The notes: generated by a model not told the origin, from the sequence alone. A stretch of 64,000 bases of DNA from Nodosilinea sp. LEGE 07088 (GCF_015207395.1 NZ_JADEWX010000007.1:1-64000); one strand, 5' to 3'. Shown: positions 42,937 to 52,573, counted from the stretch's first letter. A program made the numbers and translations.

Positions 42937-44853
42937 CTAGGGCTGCACAAACTCCGAAGGTCGCCTAAAGTTTTCTACCGGTACGTCAACCAGCGCCTGG
43001 CGCATAAAGTCTTGCCACACTGGCGCGGCATAGGTGCCGCCGGTGGCGCCCGATCGCATCGGCGAGTAGTCATCGTTGCCAATCCAGACCGCCGTGGCCA
43101 GCTGGGGCACATACCCCACAAACCAGACATCGCGCTGGGAGTCGGTGGTGCCGGTTTTTCCGGCCGCTGGTCGGCCAATCTGAGCGGCTCTACCGGTGCC
43201 TCGGGCAATTACTCCCTGCAGCACATCGGTGAGCGATGCGGCGGCCCAGGGGTCAAGCACCAGCTGCGGCTGGGGCGTATTGTCGAGCAACACATTGCCG
43301 CTGCTATCGGTGACCTGCACGATAAACGTCGGTTTAGAATACCAGCCATTGCTGGCAAAGGTGGCGTAGGCCCCGGCCATTTCCATTGGCGTCAGGTCAA
43401 CCGCGCCTAGGGGTAACGAGGTTACCGCTGGCATGGGGCTGGTAATGCCCAGGGTGCGACAGAGTTCGATAATTTGGTTGATGCCCACGGCCTGCCCCAG
43501 TTTTACGGCGGGCACGTTGCGCGATACCTCCAGGGCAGTGCGAATCGGGATATTACCCATAAAGCTGCCGTCGTAGTTTCTGGGGCTGTAGTAGCGATAG
43601 CCATCGGGATAGCTGACGGGTGTATCGGCAATAGAGCTGGCTGGGGTATAGCGCCCGGTGGCAAACGCGGTGTAGTACACAAAGGGCTTAAAGGCTGAAC
43701 CCGGCTGCCGGTAGGCCTGAATGGCGCGATTAAACTGGCTCTCTTGGTAGTTCACACCGCCCACCATGGCTTTGACAAAGTGCGTGCGGGGGTCAATTGC
43801 CACCAGCGCCATTTGGTCAGCCACGTTGCGAATGCGAGCGTTGTGGCGCTGCACCGTCGCCTCTGCCATCTGCTGCATGCCCAAATCAACGGTGGTTTGC
43901 ACCCGCATGCCCCCCTTGACGACGGCGTCATTGCCAAAACGCTGCTTGAGTTCCTGTACGGTTGCCTCGGTAATATAAGGAGAAATGCTGCTGCGAAAGG
44001 ACTTGATCTCACCGACTAGCAGGGGCGCATCGCGGGCGGCGGCTTCCTCGTCGGGGGTAATCCAACCCAGCTGGCGCATGCGGTTGAGTACGATCGCCTG
44101 GCGCTGTTTAGTGCTCTGGTAATTGTAGAAGGGGCTATAGCTCTCGGGCGCCTGAATCAACCCTGCCATCATGGCGGCTTCGGGCAGGCTAAGGTCTTTA
44201 GCAGACTTATTGAAGTAGCTCTGGGCTGCGGTCTCAACTCCGTAGTTGTTATGTCCCCAGTAGACCTGGTTGAGGTACATCTCCAGAATTTCGTCTTTGC
44301 TGAAGATTTGCTCTAGGCGTAGGGCGAGTACGGCCTCAGCCACCTTGCGACTAATAGCCCGCTCGGGAGTTAAAAATAAATTCTTCACCAGCTGCATGGT
44401 GATGGTAGACCCCCCCTCTACCGTCGAGCCGGCCTCTACGTTGGCGAGCATAGCCCGACCCACACTGCTGGGGTTGATGCCATTGTGGGAGTAAAAGTAG
44501 CTGTCTTCTACCGCCAACACCGCTCGCTTTAAGTGAGGTGATATTTCGCTGGTATCGACGACCTCACGGTTGGCCTCGTCGTGCAGACTGTAGAGTAGGG
44601 TGCCGTTGATGTCGTAGATGTAGCTAGTTTCGCTCGGCACATAGTTACGCAACACCCGCACATCGGGCAGGTTGCGAAAACTAATGGCCAAGCCGACTAG
44701 ACCGCCAGCTAGCACTGAGCTGGCAATCATGGTGGTGCCTAGCAGAGCCGCCGCCGACACTTGGCCGACGTCCTGCACATACTTCAGCAAGTTGGGCGAT
44801 CGGCGCAGGGGCCGGGGCTGAGATCGACTGTTAGGGCGAAGAGTAGTTGACAC
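42937..44853 (-). CDS. Class A penicillin-binding protein (PBP1A type)
   Basis: 638 residues; makes and cross-links peptidoglycan. One N-terminal transmembrane helix (LLGTTMIASSVLAGGLVGLA), a glycosyltransferase domain (about 75-250, EDSYFYSHNGINPSSVGRAM, GGSTITMQLVKNLFL), then the transpeptidase domain with SxxK (RQPGSAFKPFVYYTAF), SRN-like (VSRNVP) and KTGTT motifs. Start MSTTLRPNSRSQPR. Single gene; several such enzymes are usual in cyanobacteria. Confidence 0.96.
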   Translation of the reverse strand: MSTTLRPNSRSQPRPLRRSPNLLKYVQDVGQVSAAALLGTTMIASSVLAGGLVGLAISFRNLPDVRVLRNYVPSETSYIYDINGTLLYSLHDEANREVVDTSEISPHLKRAVLAVEDSYFYSHNGINPSSVGRAMLANVEAGSTVEGGSTITMQLVKNLFLTPERAISRKVAEAVLALRLEQIFSKDEILEMYLNQVYWGHNNYGVETAAQSYFNKSAKDLSLPEAAMMAGLIQAPESYSPFYNYQSTKQRQAIVLNRMRQLGWITPDEEAAARDAPLLVGEIKSFRSSISPYITEATVQELKQRFGNDAVVKGGMRVQTTVDLGMQQMAEATVQRHNARIRNVADQMALVAIDPRTHFVKAMVGGVNYQESQFNRAIQAYRQPGSAFKPFVYYTAFATGRYTPASSIADTPVSYPDGYRYYSPRNYDGSFMGNIPIRTALEVSRNVPAVKLGQAVGINQIIELCRTLGITSPMPAVTSLPLGAVDLTPMEMAGAYATFASNGWYSKPTFIVQVTDSSGNVLLDNTPQPQLVLDPWAAASLTDVLQGVIARGTGRAAQIGRPAAGKTGTTDSQRDVWFVGYVPQLATAVWIGNDDYSPMRSGATGGTYAAPVWQDFMRQALVDVPVENFRRPSEFVQP

Positions 44854-45198
44854 GTTGGCTATTAAAGGCGGCTAAAAAGGACGATGCTGGGATGGCAAGG
44901 GCGGTTAAAAAACTGACGGGTACTGGACTGTTACTTAAGGAGTAGATGCCCATCGGCAGGTGACGGTTAGGCCATTATAATGACCCTCGAGGCAAGTGAA
45001 CCGAGTTACGGCAGCTAGGACATGTCAGCGGCAGAGGATGAAGCACTCTAGGCACGCTTATCCTAGCTTTGCCAAGGCTGATCGGGAGATGTCAAGGCCC
45101 AAATTTGCAAAAATCTATGGAATTGACCTCGGCTGCCCATAACCGGTTTATCGTCACGACTCTGCCAAATATCCCCGCTGCCCTAGCGCCTATTCACC
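44854..45198. other. 345 bp region between divergent genes
   Basis: Holds the promoters of the PBP and tyrS genes. No small gene or RNA recognised. Confidence 0.45.
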
Positions 45199-46431
45199 AT
45201 GACCCAGGCCGATTGCAACTCGCCCCCCGCCCAGTTTGAGCTGATCTATCGCGGCATTAGCGAGGTATTCCCTGACCAGCCCGACTCTAAAGACCCTGAG
45301 TACAACCTGACTCAGCGGCTATTAAAGTGCGATCGCCCCCTGCGAATTAAGCTCGGCATTGACCCCACCGGGGCCGAAATTCATTTGGGCCACAGCATTC
45401 CGGTGCGTAAGTTGCGCGCTTTTCAAGATGCTGGCCACACTGCGGTTTTAATTATTGGTGACTTTACGGCTCGCATTGGTGACCCCACTGGCAAGTCGGA
45501 GGTGCGCCGCCAGCTGAGCGAGGCCGAGGTCAAAGCCAATGCCAAAACCTACCTGGAGCAGGTGCGCCCGATTCTTGACTTTGACACCCCTGGTCGCCTA
45601 GAGGTGCGCTACAACTCCGAATGGCTCGCGACCCTCGATCTGGGCAAAACCCTGGAGTTACTCAGCACCATGACGGTGGGGCAAATGTTGGCCAAGGAGG
45701 GCTTCTCGGAGCGCTACGGCAAGGGTGATCCGGTCTTTCTGCACGAGTTTCTCTACCCGCTGATGCAGGGTTACGACTCGGTAGCGGTGCAGTCAGATGT
45801 GGAGCTCGGCGGCACCGACCAAAAATTTAATATTGCCGTCGGCCGCGACCTGCAGCGGCACTTTGGCCTGCCGCCCCAGTTTGGCCTGCTGCTGCCGCTG
45901 CTGATCGGCACCGACGGCAGCCAAAAGATGTCGAAATCTCTGGGCAACTACGTCGGCCTACAGGACGACCCGCTGAGCATGTACTCCAAGCTCGAAAAAG
46001 TACCCGATGCCCTGATTCACGATTACTTTGAGTTGTTGACGGCCCTCGACCTGAGCCAGTTGCCCGACAATCCGCGCGATCGCCAGAAGCTATTGGCGCT
46101 ATATCTCACCCGGCAATTCCACGGCGAAACCGCAGCCCAGCAGGCTCAGCAAGCGGCCATCAGCCTGGTTCAAGGCACGGGTGAACCCGCTGCCGGAGTA
46201 CCGGAGTTTTCCCTGTCGGCAATTAATTTCCCGGCTAAATTGTTTTATTTAGTGGGGGCGACTCCCCTATGTGCCAGCAGTAGCGAAGCCCGCCGTCAGA
46301 TTCAGGGCGGCGCTGTCAAGCTCGACGGGGAAAAAGTCAGCGACCCAAATCAGGAGTTTGACAGCCCTGAACAACTGGTTGGCAAAGTCGTACAGGTTGG
46401 GAAGAAGAAGTTCTCCCGGTTGGTCCTCTAG
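45199..46431 (+). CDS. tyrS: Tyrosine-tRNA ligase
   Basis: Class I synthetase, 410 residues. HIGH-type motif [13 protein letters not shown] in [13 protein letters not shown], tyrosine-site [20 protein letters not shown], and a C-terminal S4 RNA-binding domain ([19 protein letters not shown]). Start [10 protein letters not shown], the only plausible one. The linker gene follows on the opposite strand, 51 bp apart. Confidence 0.97.
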   Translation: MTQADCNSPPAQFELIYRGISEVFPDQPDSKDPEYNLTQRLLKCDRPLRIKLGIDPTGAEIHLGHSIPVRKLRAFQDAGHTAVLIIGDFTARIGDPTGKSEVRRQLSEAEVKANAKTYLEQVRPILDFDTPGRLEVRYNSEWLATLDLGKTLELLSTMTVGQMLAKEGFSERYGKGDPVFLHEFLYPLMQGYDSVAVQSDVELGGTDQKFNIAVGRDLQRHFGLPPQFGLLLPLLIGTDGSQKMSKSLGNYVGLQDDPLSMYSKLEKVPDALIHDYFELLTALDLSQLPDNPRDRQKLLALYLTRQFHGETAAQQAQQAAISLVQGTGEPAAGVPEFSLSAINFPAKLFYLVGATPLCASSSEARRQIQGGAVKLDGEKVSDPNQEFDSPEQLVGKVVQVGKKKFSRLVL

Positions 46432-46482
46432 ACCAATGCTTTGTAGCTACAAGCCGGGGAGAACCTGGGGGCAACGCCATGG

Positions 46483-47256
46483 CTAGGGGGTAGGCAGCAG
46501 CAGGTGGCGTAGTTTGTCGCGCTCAGCCCCAGACAACGTCGCGGCAAATTTTTCTAAGTCTTGGGGTTCCATGGTGCTCAACACCTGGTGCAACGCATCT
46601 AGCCCTAGGTTTGTTGCCGCTGGTTGCCCAGAGGCTGGGGTTCTCTCTGGCAAATAGCTCTCTGGCAAATGGCTCTCTGGCAAATGGCAGATACCACCCT
46701 CGCAGTCGAGGTGCAGGTTGTGCCAGGTCATGGTCGGCAACGTCCAGCCCCGGCGACCGTGGAGTTCGTGCAGCAGCACCTCGGTTTCCCAAAAGGTTCG
46801 CGGCGAGGGATAGCTGTCCTCGGCCCAGGCATGGGGCACCGTAAAGCAGCCAAAATGCCGTCTGTAGTCCTCAGAGTCGAGCAAGGCGGTGATCATCGCC
46901 TTAACACCGTTGCGCATCAGAATATCGCAGTAGCGACGCATTTCTACAGGGTTGCTCGGGGCGCGGCCAATGAAGTGCTTAAAGCACAGCTCAATAAATT
47001 TAGGATTAGAAGAATTGTAGTAAAACTCGTTTAGATAGACCTCAGAATGGCCTAAATCACGCAAAAAACGCTTGACGCCGCTTTTCTTTCGCAGAAAATC
47101 GGCCTCGATTTCAGCGAGCTGCTTGCGTTCAAAGGCGTAGGGCTGGCGTTCGAGCACCTGGGCATAAATCTGGACTAGGGCCGCCTGGCGTTCTGCGGCT
47201 GGCGACTGCCGGTCAACTGTAATTTCTCTCACCGCAAATTCATCTGTAGATGTCAT
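46483..47256 (-). CDS. Phycobilisome linker-domain protein
   Basis: 257 residues with one PBS_linker domain (about 18-165: RQAALVQIYAQVLERQPYAF, FLRDLGHSEVYLNEFYYNSS, FKHFIGRAPSNPVEMRRYCD, LDSEDYRRHFG), as in rod-core and core linkers. Unlike rod linkers it carries a C-terminal extension with a LPESHLPESYLPE repeat (15-bp DNA repeat) and a helical end. It probably links phycobiliproteins, but its place in the complex is unclear. AT-rich upstream region of 372 bp may hold a regulated promoter. Confidence 0.85.
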   Translation of the reverse strand: MTSTDEFAVREITVDRQSPAAERQAALVQIYAQVLERQPYAFERKQLAEIEADFLRKKSGVKRFLRDLGHSEVYLNEFYYNSSNPKFIELCFKHFIGRAPSNPVEMRRYCDILMRNGVKAMITALLDSEDYRRHFGCFTVPHAWAEDSYPSPRTFWETEVLLHELHGRRGWTLPTMTWHNLHLDCEGGICHLPESHLPESYLPERTPASGQPAATNLGLDALHQVLSTMEPQDLEKFAATLSGAERDKLRHLLLPTP

Positions 47257-47628
47257 GGCAAACCTTCCTAAATGAGAAAGACCATCTCAGTTCATGGTCT
47301 ATTACCAGGCTGCCCAGGGGAGAATTTCTGCCGATGATTTTGATTTTTTCTTAACAAGAGTTGAGGGCTTACTTCTAAATTCTTATAGTGTTAGTCCGCA
47401 AATTAACTGATGTCAGTGAATGCTGCCAGTATGTGTACGCAGTATCTCTCTATCCTAAATTTATTTCTCGGGAAACAAATAGTAAATATACGACCGTTCC
47501 CTTCAGAATGAAGGGTTCGAGAAAATTTTAGTACCAAATTCAGGGCATTGCCGCTTTGCCATAGCACTATCTACCAACGAGCTTTGATCGCATAGCGCCC
47601 TTTGGCCGGATGCAAAAGCTAGCAGAAC
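47257..47628. other. 372 bp AT-rich region between two minus-strand genes
   Basis: No gene found. AT-rich at 47330-47480, consistent with the promoter of the linker gene. Confidence 0.4.
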
Positions 47629-48345
47629 TTACAGAAATGCGGCTTCTTGGGCTGCGAGTAACTGTTTTATCCCTAACTCACCCACCTCTAGGATCTGATT
47701 CATCTGCTGTCGGCTGAAGCTGCCCTCTTCGGCTGTACCTTGCACTTCAATAATATTGAGGTTTTCGTTGAGCACCAGATTAAAATCTACGGCGGCAGCA
47801 ACATCTTCGTCGTACTGCAAGTCAAGCATCGGCTCAGTCTCAATTAAGCCTACCGATACGGCGGCTACGGCGTGAACCAGGGGCGATCGCGTCAGTATGC
47901 CTTGCTCGACTAAGCTCCGCACGGCGTCTTTAAGGGCGACATACCCTCCAGTGATAGAGGCTGTCCGGGTACCGGCATCGGCTTGGAGCACATCGGCATC
48001 GACCAGCAGGGTGCGTTCGCCCAGTAGGTTGAAATCTAGCGTCGATCGCAAACTGCGGCCAATTAAACGCTGAATTTCTTGGGTACGCCCGGATAGCTTC
48101 ATAATTTCTCGGGCTTGGCGCTGGGGGGTAGCCCCGGGCAGCATGCGGTACTCTGCCGTCAACCAGCCCTGGCCAGAGCCCTTTAAGAAGTGAGGTACGC
48201 CGTCTTCTACCGACACGGTGCAGAGCACCTGGGTATGGCCACACCGGGTCAGCACCGACCCGGCGGCAAACTTGGTAAATTGCCGCTCAAACGAGATGGG
48301 ACGAAGCTGGTCGGGTTGTCGACCGTCTGGACGCTGCCAAGCCAT
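47629..48345 (-). CDS. rph: Ribonuclease PH
   Basis: Phosphorolytic 3'-5' exoribonuclease that trims tRNA 3' ends. The start [60 protein letters not shown] and [16 protein letters not shown] are typical. 238 residues, full length. Divergent from the CobA-like gene. Confidence 0.97.
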   Translation of the reverse strand: MAWQRPDGRQPDQLRPISFERQFTKFAAGSVLTRCGHTQVLCTVSVEDGVPHFLKGSGQGWLTAEYRMLPGATPQRQAREIMKLSGRTQEIQRLIGRSLRSTLDFNLLGERTLLVDADVLQADAGTRTASITGGYVALKDAVRSLVEQGILTRSPLVHAVAAVSVGLIETEPMLDLQYDEDVAAAVDFNLVLNENLNIIEVQGTAEEGSFSRQQMNQILEVGELGIKQLLAAQEAAFL

Positions 48346-48643
48346 AATAATGAAGACCGAGTTGCCTCGTTCAGAATACAGCAGGCTAACGTTGTCAGGA
48401 GGTTTCTTCAGCTTCCCTCTAGATTGAGTTCCCTGCTATACAGAATCTATTCAATAGCTGTAGTGCGTCAATACTATGAATGTATGTGGCGTGGCTGAGC
48501 GATTCATTGCCGGGGAATTACGCTATATTTAGCCAAGTCTTCGAGATTACTCTGACTTCGCCGGGTAGCGATGCCCTAGATTGAGTGGTCTTGAGGCGCG
48601 ATCGCCACTCAATGCCAACGCCCCTTTCCTGGTGTGCTCGTCC

Positions 48644-49195
48644 ATGGTTTCTCAGCTCAAGCCCCTGTCTTTGTCCTCTGGGCCTACGATTGTCAGGCAT
48701 CCGCTCTTGCAGACGGTAGAAGGCACCGTACAGGTATTTACCGCCCTACACCGCAATTTTTTTACCAACGTCATGGTGCAGGCCCTGCGCATTGCCGACC
48801 AGGGTAAAGCCGTGCTGATTGTGCAGTTTCTCAAGGGAGGCATTCACCAGGGGCCAGATCACCCCATGCAGTTGGGCCAAAACCTAGACTGGATCCGCTG
48901 CGATATGCCCCGCTGTATTCACGATGCCCTGGTCAGTGCTGACGAAAAGCAGGCGATTCAAGACCTGTGGCTGCATACGCAGTCCCTCGTGGCTAAGGGG
49001 CGCTACGGTCTTGTGGTACTCGATGAACTGAGCCTGGCGGTTAACTATGGCCTGATTCCGACCGAGGAGGTCGTCGAGTTTATCCAGCAGCGGCCGCCCC
49101 AGGTGGATGTCATTCTCACTGGCCCAGATATGCCTGAATCGTTAACGGCTGTCGCTGACCAGGTCACCGAGTTTCGCCGCAACCTGCTGCCCTAG
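48644..49195 (+). CDS. CobA/BtuR-like P-loop protein with lost Walker A
   Basis: 183 residues from the ATG at 48644. It aligns with cob(I)alamin adenosyltransferases of the BtuR/CobO type: AVLIVQFLKGGIHQGPDHPM and the DE box YGLVVLDELSLAVNYGLI, then VILTGPDMPESLTAVADQVT. But where BtuR has GNGKGKTTAA, this reads TALHRNFFTNVMVQAL, so the phosphate-binding loop is gone. It is therefore unlikely to make adenosylcobalamin in the usual way; a retained regulatory or structural role is possible. Related loop-less proteins may be widespread in cyanobacteria. Start 44 bp before dcd's upstream gap. Confidence 0.82.
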   Translation: MVSQLKPLSLSSGPTIVRHPLLQTVEGTVQVFTALHRNFFTNVMVQALRIADQGKAVLIVQFLKGGIHQGPDHPMQLGQNLDWIRCDMPRCIHDALVSADEKQAIQDLWLHTQSLVAKGRYGLVVLDELSLAVNYGLIPTEEVVEFIQQRPPQVDVILTGPDMPESLTAVADQVTEFRRNLLP

Positions 49196-49238
49196 CCCAT
49201 TCAGCCCCACCAACCCATCCTGGGATTAAGCACTCACT

Positions 49239-49838
49239 ATGATTAAAAACGACGCCTGGATTGCCAAAATGGCCGCTGAAGGAATGATTCAGCCCTTTCA
49301 GCCCTCTCTGGTACGGCACCTAACGGCTACCGCAGCCAGCCTGGGACAGCCCGTCATTAGCTATGGGCTATCCTCCTACGGCTACGATATTCGGCTGTCT
49401 CCAGCGGAGTTTAGAATCTTTCGCCATATTCCCGGAACGGTCGTTGACCCCAAAAACTTTAGCCCGGCCAACCTAGAGCCGACCGAGCTCAAAACCGACG
49501 AAAGCGGCAGTTATTTCATCTTGCCGGCCCACTCCTATGGCCTGGGGGTGGCTCTTGAAAAACTGGCCGTGCCCAATAACATCAGCGTCATTTGCATTGG
49601 CAAGTCTACCTACGCCCGCTGCGGCATTATCGCCAATCTGACTCCCGCAGAAGCGGGCTGGCGCGGCCATCTCACCCTGGAGTTTTCTAACTCATCCAGC
49701 GCCGACTGCCGCATGTATGCCAGCGAGGGCGTCGTTCAGCTGATTTTCTTTGAGGGCGAGCCCTGCCAGGTGAGCTACGACACCCGCCAAGGCAAGTATC
49801 AAGACCAGGCCGAACAGGTTACCCTGGCTAGAATCTAG
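49239..49838 (+). CDS. dcd: dCTP deaminase
   Basis: Deaminates dCTP to dUTP for dTTP synthesis. 199 residues with SYGLSSYGYDIRLSPAEFRI, VDPKNFSPANLEPTE, IGKSTYARCGIIANLTPAEA and WRGHLTLEFSNSSSADCRMY, as in the trimeric dCTP deaminase/dUTPase family. Start MIKNDAWIAKMAAEGMIQPF. Same orientation as the gene before it. Confidence 0.96.
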   Translation: MIKNDAWIAKMAAEGMIQPFQPSLVRHLTATAASLGQPVISYGLSSYGYDIRLSPAEFRIFRHIPGTVVDPKNFSPANLEPTELKTDESGSYFILPAHSYGLGVALEKLAVPNNISVICIGKSTYARCGIIANLTPAEAGWRGHLTLEFSNSSSADCRMYASEGVVQLIFFEGEPCQVSYDTRQGKYQDQAEQVTLARI

Positions 49839-50149
49839 AGTCGGTTTTGTGGCTGGTAGGGCTCGACGCCATCGGCATTGGTCAATCAAATCAGAGTAGC
49901 TATCATGCCTGGGAGTTTTCGGTAATTGGGGTGAGATTTAATCCAATACAGCCTTATTCATGTTGCTTAAGTGCAGTCCCAAGGGAACAGGGAGTAGGTG
50001 ACAGGGAACAGAGTGTACTTGTTTCACTTGCACACCGCTATAGATCTAACCGCGAATCTGGCCGGAGGATTGAGCCCCGTAAGCTACAATCAAGCCATTC
50101 TCAATATCTGGCGGCCTACTGAGCACAATGGCCCATATCTAGCGCCCCC
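49839..50149. other. 311 bp intergenic region before dnaG
   Basis: No gene supported. It contains GGGAACAGGGAGTAGGTGAC and CAGGGAACAG at 49983-50009, a short imperfect direct repeat of the GGGAACAG type seen in many cyanobacterial genomes. Confidence 0.4.
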
Positions 50150-52096
50150 ATGGATACCCCTCGTCTCCACCCCGACACCATCGAAGCGGTGCGCGATCGC
50201 GCCGACATAGTCGATGTGGTCTCTCAGCACGTGGTGCTCAAAAAGCAGGGCAAAGATTTTGTGGGCTTGTGCCCCTTCCACGAAGACAAGTCGCCCAGCT
50301 TTAGCGTCAGCCCCGGCAAGCAGTTTTATTACTGCTTTTCCTGCGGGGCGGGGGGGAATGCCTTTAAGTTTTTGATGGAGCTCAACAAGCGCTCCTTTGC
50401 GGATGTGGTGCTAGATCTGGCCCAGCGCTACCAGGTGCCGGTCACCACCCTAGAACCCGCCAAACGCCAGGAGCTTCAGCGGCAGCTCACCCTGCGAGAG
50501 CAGCTCTACGAGATTTTAGCCGTCACGGCTCGGTTCTACGAGCATGCCCTGCAGCAGAGCGACGGGGCCGCAGCGCTGGTCTATCTGCGCGATCGCCGGG
50601 GGCTGAGTGACGCCACGATTCAGCAGTTTCAGCTGGGCTTTGCGCCGGGGGGGTGGCAGACCCTCTACGGCTACCTGGTCGAGCAAAAGCACTACCCGGT
50701 CAACCTGGTAGAGCAGGCGGGGCTAATTGTGCCCCGGCAGAAGGGCGACGGATTTTATGATCGGTTTCGCGATCGCCTGATGATCCCCATTCGCGATGGC
50801 CAGAGCCGGGTGATTGGCTTTGGCGGGCGCGCCCTGGGCGACGAAAAGCCCAAATACCTCAACTCCCCCGATACCGACCTATTCGACAAAGGTAAGACCC
50901 TCTACGGCCTCGATCTGGCCCGGGCGGCGATCGCCAAAAACGATCGCGCCATCGTCGTCGAGGGCTACTTCGACGTCATCACCCTCCACGCCGCCGGGCT
51001 AGAGAATTCGGTGGCGGCCCTGGGCACGGCCCTCAACGCGACCCAGGTACGGCAGCTCTTGCGCTACACCGAGTCGAAACAAATCTTGCTCAACTTTGAT
51101 GCCGATGCCGCCGGGGTAAAAGCAGCCCAGCGGGCGATCGGCGAAGTCGAGGAGATGGCCTACCGGGGCGACGTGCAGCTGCGGGTGCTGAACATTCCCG
51201 ATGGCAAAGACCCCGACGAGTTTTTGCAGCACCACAGTGCCGCCGACTACCACGCCCTGATCGAAGCCGCACCCCTGTGGATCGACTGGCAAATTCACAA
51301 CCTGATCGGCGGCAAAGACCTGCGCCAGGCCGACCAATTTCAGCAGACCAGCCAGGCGGTGGTGAAGCTGCTCAGCGATATTGCCAACGCCGATACCCGC
51401 ACCCACTATGTGCGCTACTGCGCCGAAATCTTCAGCAACGGCGACAGCCGTCTCGTGCCCCTGCTGGCCGAGAACCTGGTCACCCAGGTGCGTCGCCAGC
51501 GCCGCACCACCTCCTCAGGTACCCCGACGCGATCGGCCCCCGCCACTACCCCCAGCGCCAGCTCCCTAGAGCAGGCCGAGGCGGCTCTGCTGCGTATTTT
51601 TCTCCACGCTGCCGCCGACCGCGATGAGATCCGCCAGGTGCTCGAAGACCGCGACTTGCAGTTTAGCTACTCTCACCACCGCGCCCTATGGCGACAGATG
51701 CAGCGGTTGCTCGCCGAGGCAGACGACCCCAGGGTTGATTTAGTTGGGCAGCTACGCAACCACCTGGCAGACACTGGCTTGGCCACCACCCCCCTGCAGT
51801 CACTGCTGCACCTGAGTGAAAAGACCAAGCGCGACGTGCTGCGCGCCCCGTTAGTGATTCGTGCCGCCGCCGCCTGCATGGAAAAAAACCTCTGCGAAAA
51901 GCGCTATCGTCACTTCTTGGCCCTGTGGGAAAAAACTGACTGCACCACTGACCCGGCTCTATTTGCGGAATATCAGCGCCAAATCTACGCCGAAAAGCGC
52001 CGCATCGAAGCGCTCGAAAAAGACCGCCAGGTCAGCTTTGAAGACTTAGCCACCATGCCCTGGGTGGGCGAACAGTACGACTCGCTCGATCGCTAG
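50150..52096 (+). CDS. dnaG: DNA primase
   Basis: Makes RNA primers at the replication fork. 648 residues: N-terminal zinc ribbon (Cys41, His44, Cys62, Cys65), DnaG catalytic core with TOPRIM (VVEGYFDVITLHAAGLENSV and LNFDADAAGVKAAQRA), and a C-terminal DnaB-binding region (about 470-648). Start MDTPRLHPDTIEAVRDRADI. The last gene before the transposon relic. Confidence 0.97.
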   Translation: MDTPRLHPDTIEAVRDRADIVDVVSQHVVLKKQGKDFVGLCPFHEDKSPSFSVSPGKQFYYCFSCGAGGNAFKFLMELNKRSFADVVLDLAQRYQVPVTTLEPAKRQELQRQLTLREQLYEILAVTARFYEHALQQSDGAAALVYLRDRRGLSDATIQQFQLGFAPGGWQTLYGYLVEQKHYPVNLVEQAGLIVPRQKGDGFYDRFRDRLMIPIRDGQSRVIGFGGRALGDEKPKYLNSPDTDLFDKGKTLYGLDLARAAIAKNDRAIVVEGYFDVITLHAAGLENSVAALGTALNATQVRQLLRYTESKQILLNFDADAAGVKAAQRAIGEVEEMAYRGDVQLRVLNIPDGKDPDEFLQHHSAADYHALIEAAPLWIDWQIHNLIGGKDLRQADQFQQTSQAVVKLLSDIANADTRTHYVRYCAEIFSNGDSRLVPLLAENLVTQVRRQRRTTSSGTPTRSAPATTPSASSLEQAEAALLRIFLHAAADRDEIRQVLEDRDLQFSYSHHRALWRQMQRLLAEADDPRVDLVGQLRNHLADTGLATTPLQSLLHLSEKTKRDVLRAPLVIRAAAACMEKNLCEKRYRHFLALWEKTDCTTDPALFAEYQRQIYAEKRRIEALEKDRQVSFEDLATMPWVGEQYDSLDR

Positions 52097-52163
52097 CCCC
52101 AAGTCTAATATTGGGCCGCAGGAGCACCACTGGGGAATCGGGAATAGCTAACCAGGATTTGGT

Positions 52164-52328
52164 CTAAGCAGGCATTAGCACCTCCACGATCGCAGCGACA
52201 GGTTGCCCCTGGTCGAAGCAGGCTTTGGCCAACTGCAAGCGCGGCTCTAGGGCTTCTCGGGCTAGACCATAGCGACGTTGGCCCAGGTTGGGCTGGGCGT
52301 CATCAGCCCACTCGCTCCAATACTGGGT
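52164..52328 (-). pseudogene. 3' fragment of an unknown gene
   Basis: A 54-codon open stretch ending in TAG: WADDAQPNLGQRRYGLAREA, then LEPRLQLAKACFDQGQPVAA, then IVEVLMPA. It is preceded by an in-frame TAA (52329-52331) and no start. Codon use is normal for the window. It looks like the C-terminal end of a larger protein cut off upstream. I do not recognise it. It may be cargo of the adjacent transposon or a host gene cut by it. Confidence 0.5.
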
Positions 52329-52372
52329 TTAAGGGTTTTCAACGGGGTGAAGTCATCCTGAACGATCCGCGC

Positions 52373-52411
52373 AGAGTCTAGGATGCCTATCAGATAGGCA
52401 TCCTAGACTCT
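52373..52411. repeat. Perfect 18-bp hairpin with 3-nt loop
   Basis: AGAGTCTAGGATGCCTAT, loop CAG, then its exact complement. There is no following T-run, so it is not a standard terminator. It lies between the gene fragment and the putative spacer of the transposon relic. Confidence 0.8.
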
Positions 52412-52414
52412 TGT

Positions 52415-52442
52415 AGAGGTAAAAGGTAAAACCTTAGCCTTC
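52415..52442 (+). other. Putative delocalised CAST spacer matching tRNA-Gly
   Basis: GTAAAACCTTAGCCTTC (52426-52442) is identical to residues 18-34 of the tRNA-Gly gene read on the minus strand, and the G at 52425 extends the match to 18. The preceding GAGGTAAAAG resembles the 3' end (GGGTTGAAAG) of type V-K CRISPR repeats at 7 of 10 places, from memory. In the tRNA the matching segment is next to GTG, a suitable PAM for type V-K systems. See the neighbouring transposon end. Confidence 0.5.
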
Positions 52443-52469
52443 TTACAGGCTTCTTAAGCGACCAATCAT

Positions 52470-52570
52470 GTGTCACCCGTTGTTAAACGACATGATTATG
52501 TCTCGATGACATCAATCTGTCATCAATGACATTAATGGGTCACTGATGACAAATAAATCGTCACTGTACT
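52470..52570. mobile_element. End of a Tn7-like (type V-K CAST-like) transposon, relic
   Basis: A cluster of GACA/TGTC motifs in both orientations (TGTCACCCG, CGATGACATCAAT, CTGTCATCAATGACATT, GGGTCACTGATGACAAATAA) ending in TCGTCACTGTAC. Read from the tRNA side it opens AGTACAGTGACGATTTATT, close to the TGTACAGTGAC end I recall from the ShCAST element. The end lies 4 nt from the tRNA-Gly 3' end and about 58 bp beyond the PAM in the tRNA. No transposase gene is present, so this is a relic. Confidence 0.6.
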
Positions 52571-52573
52571 AAA

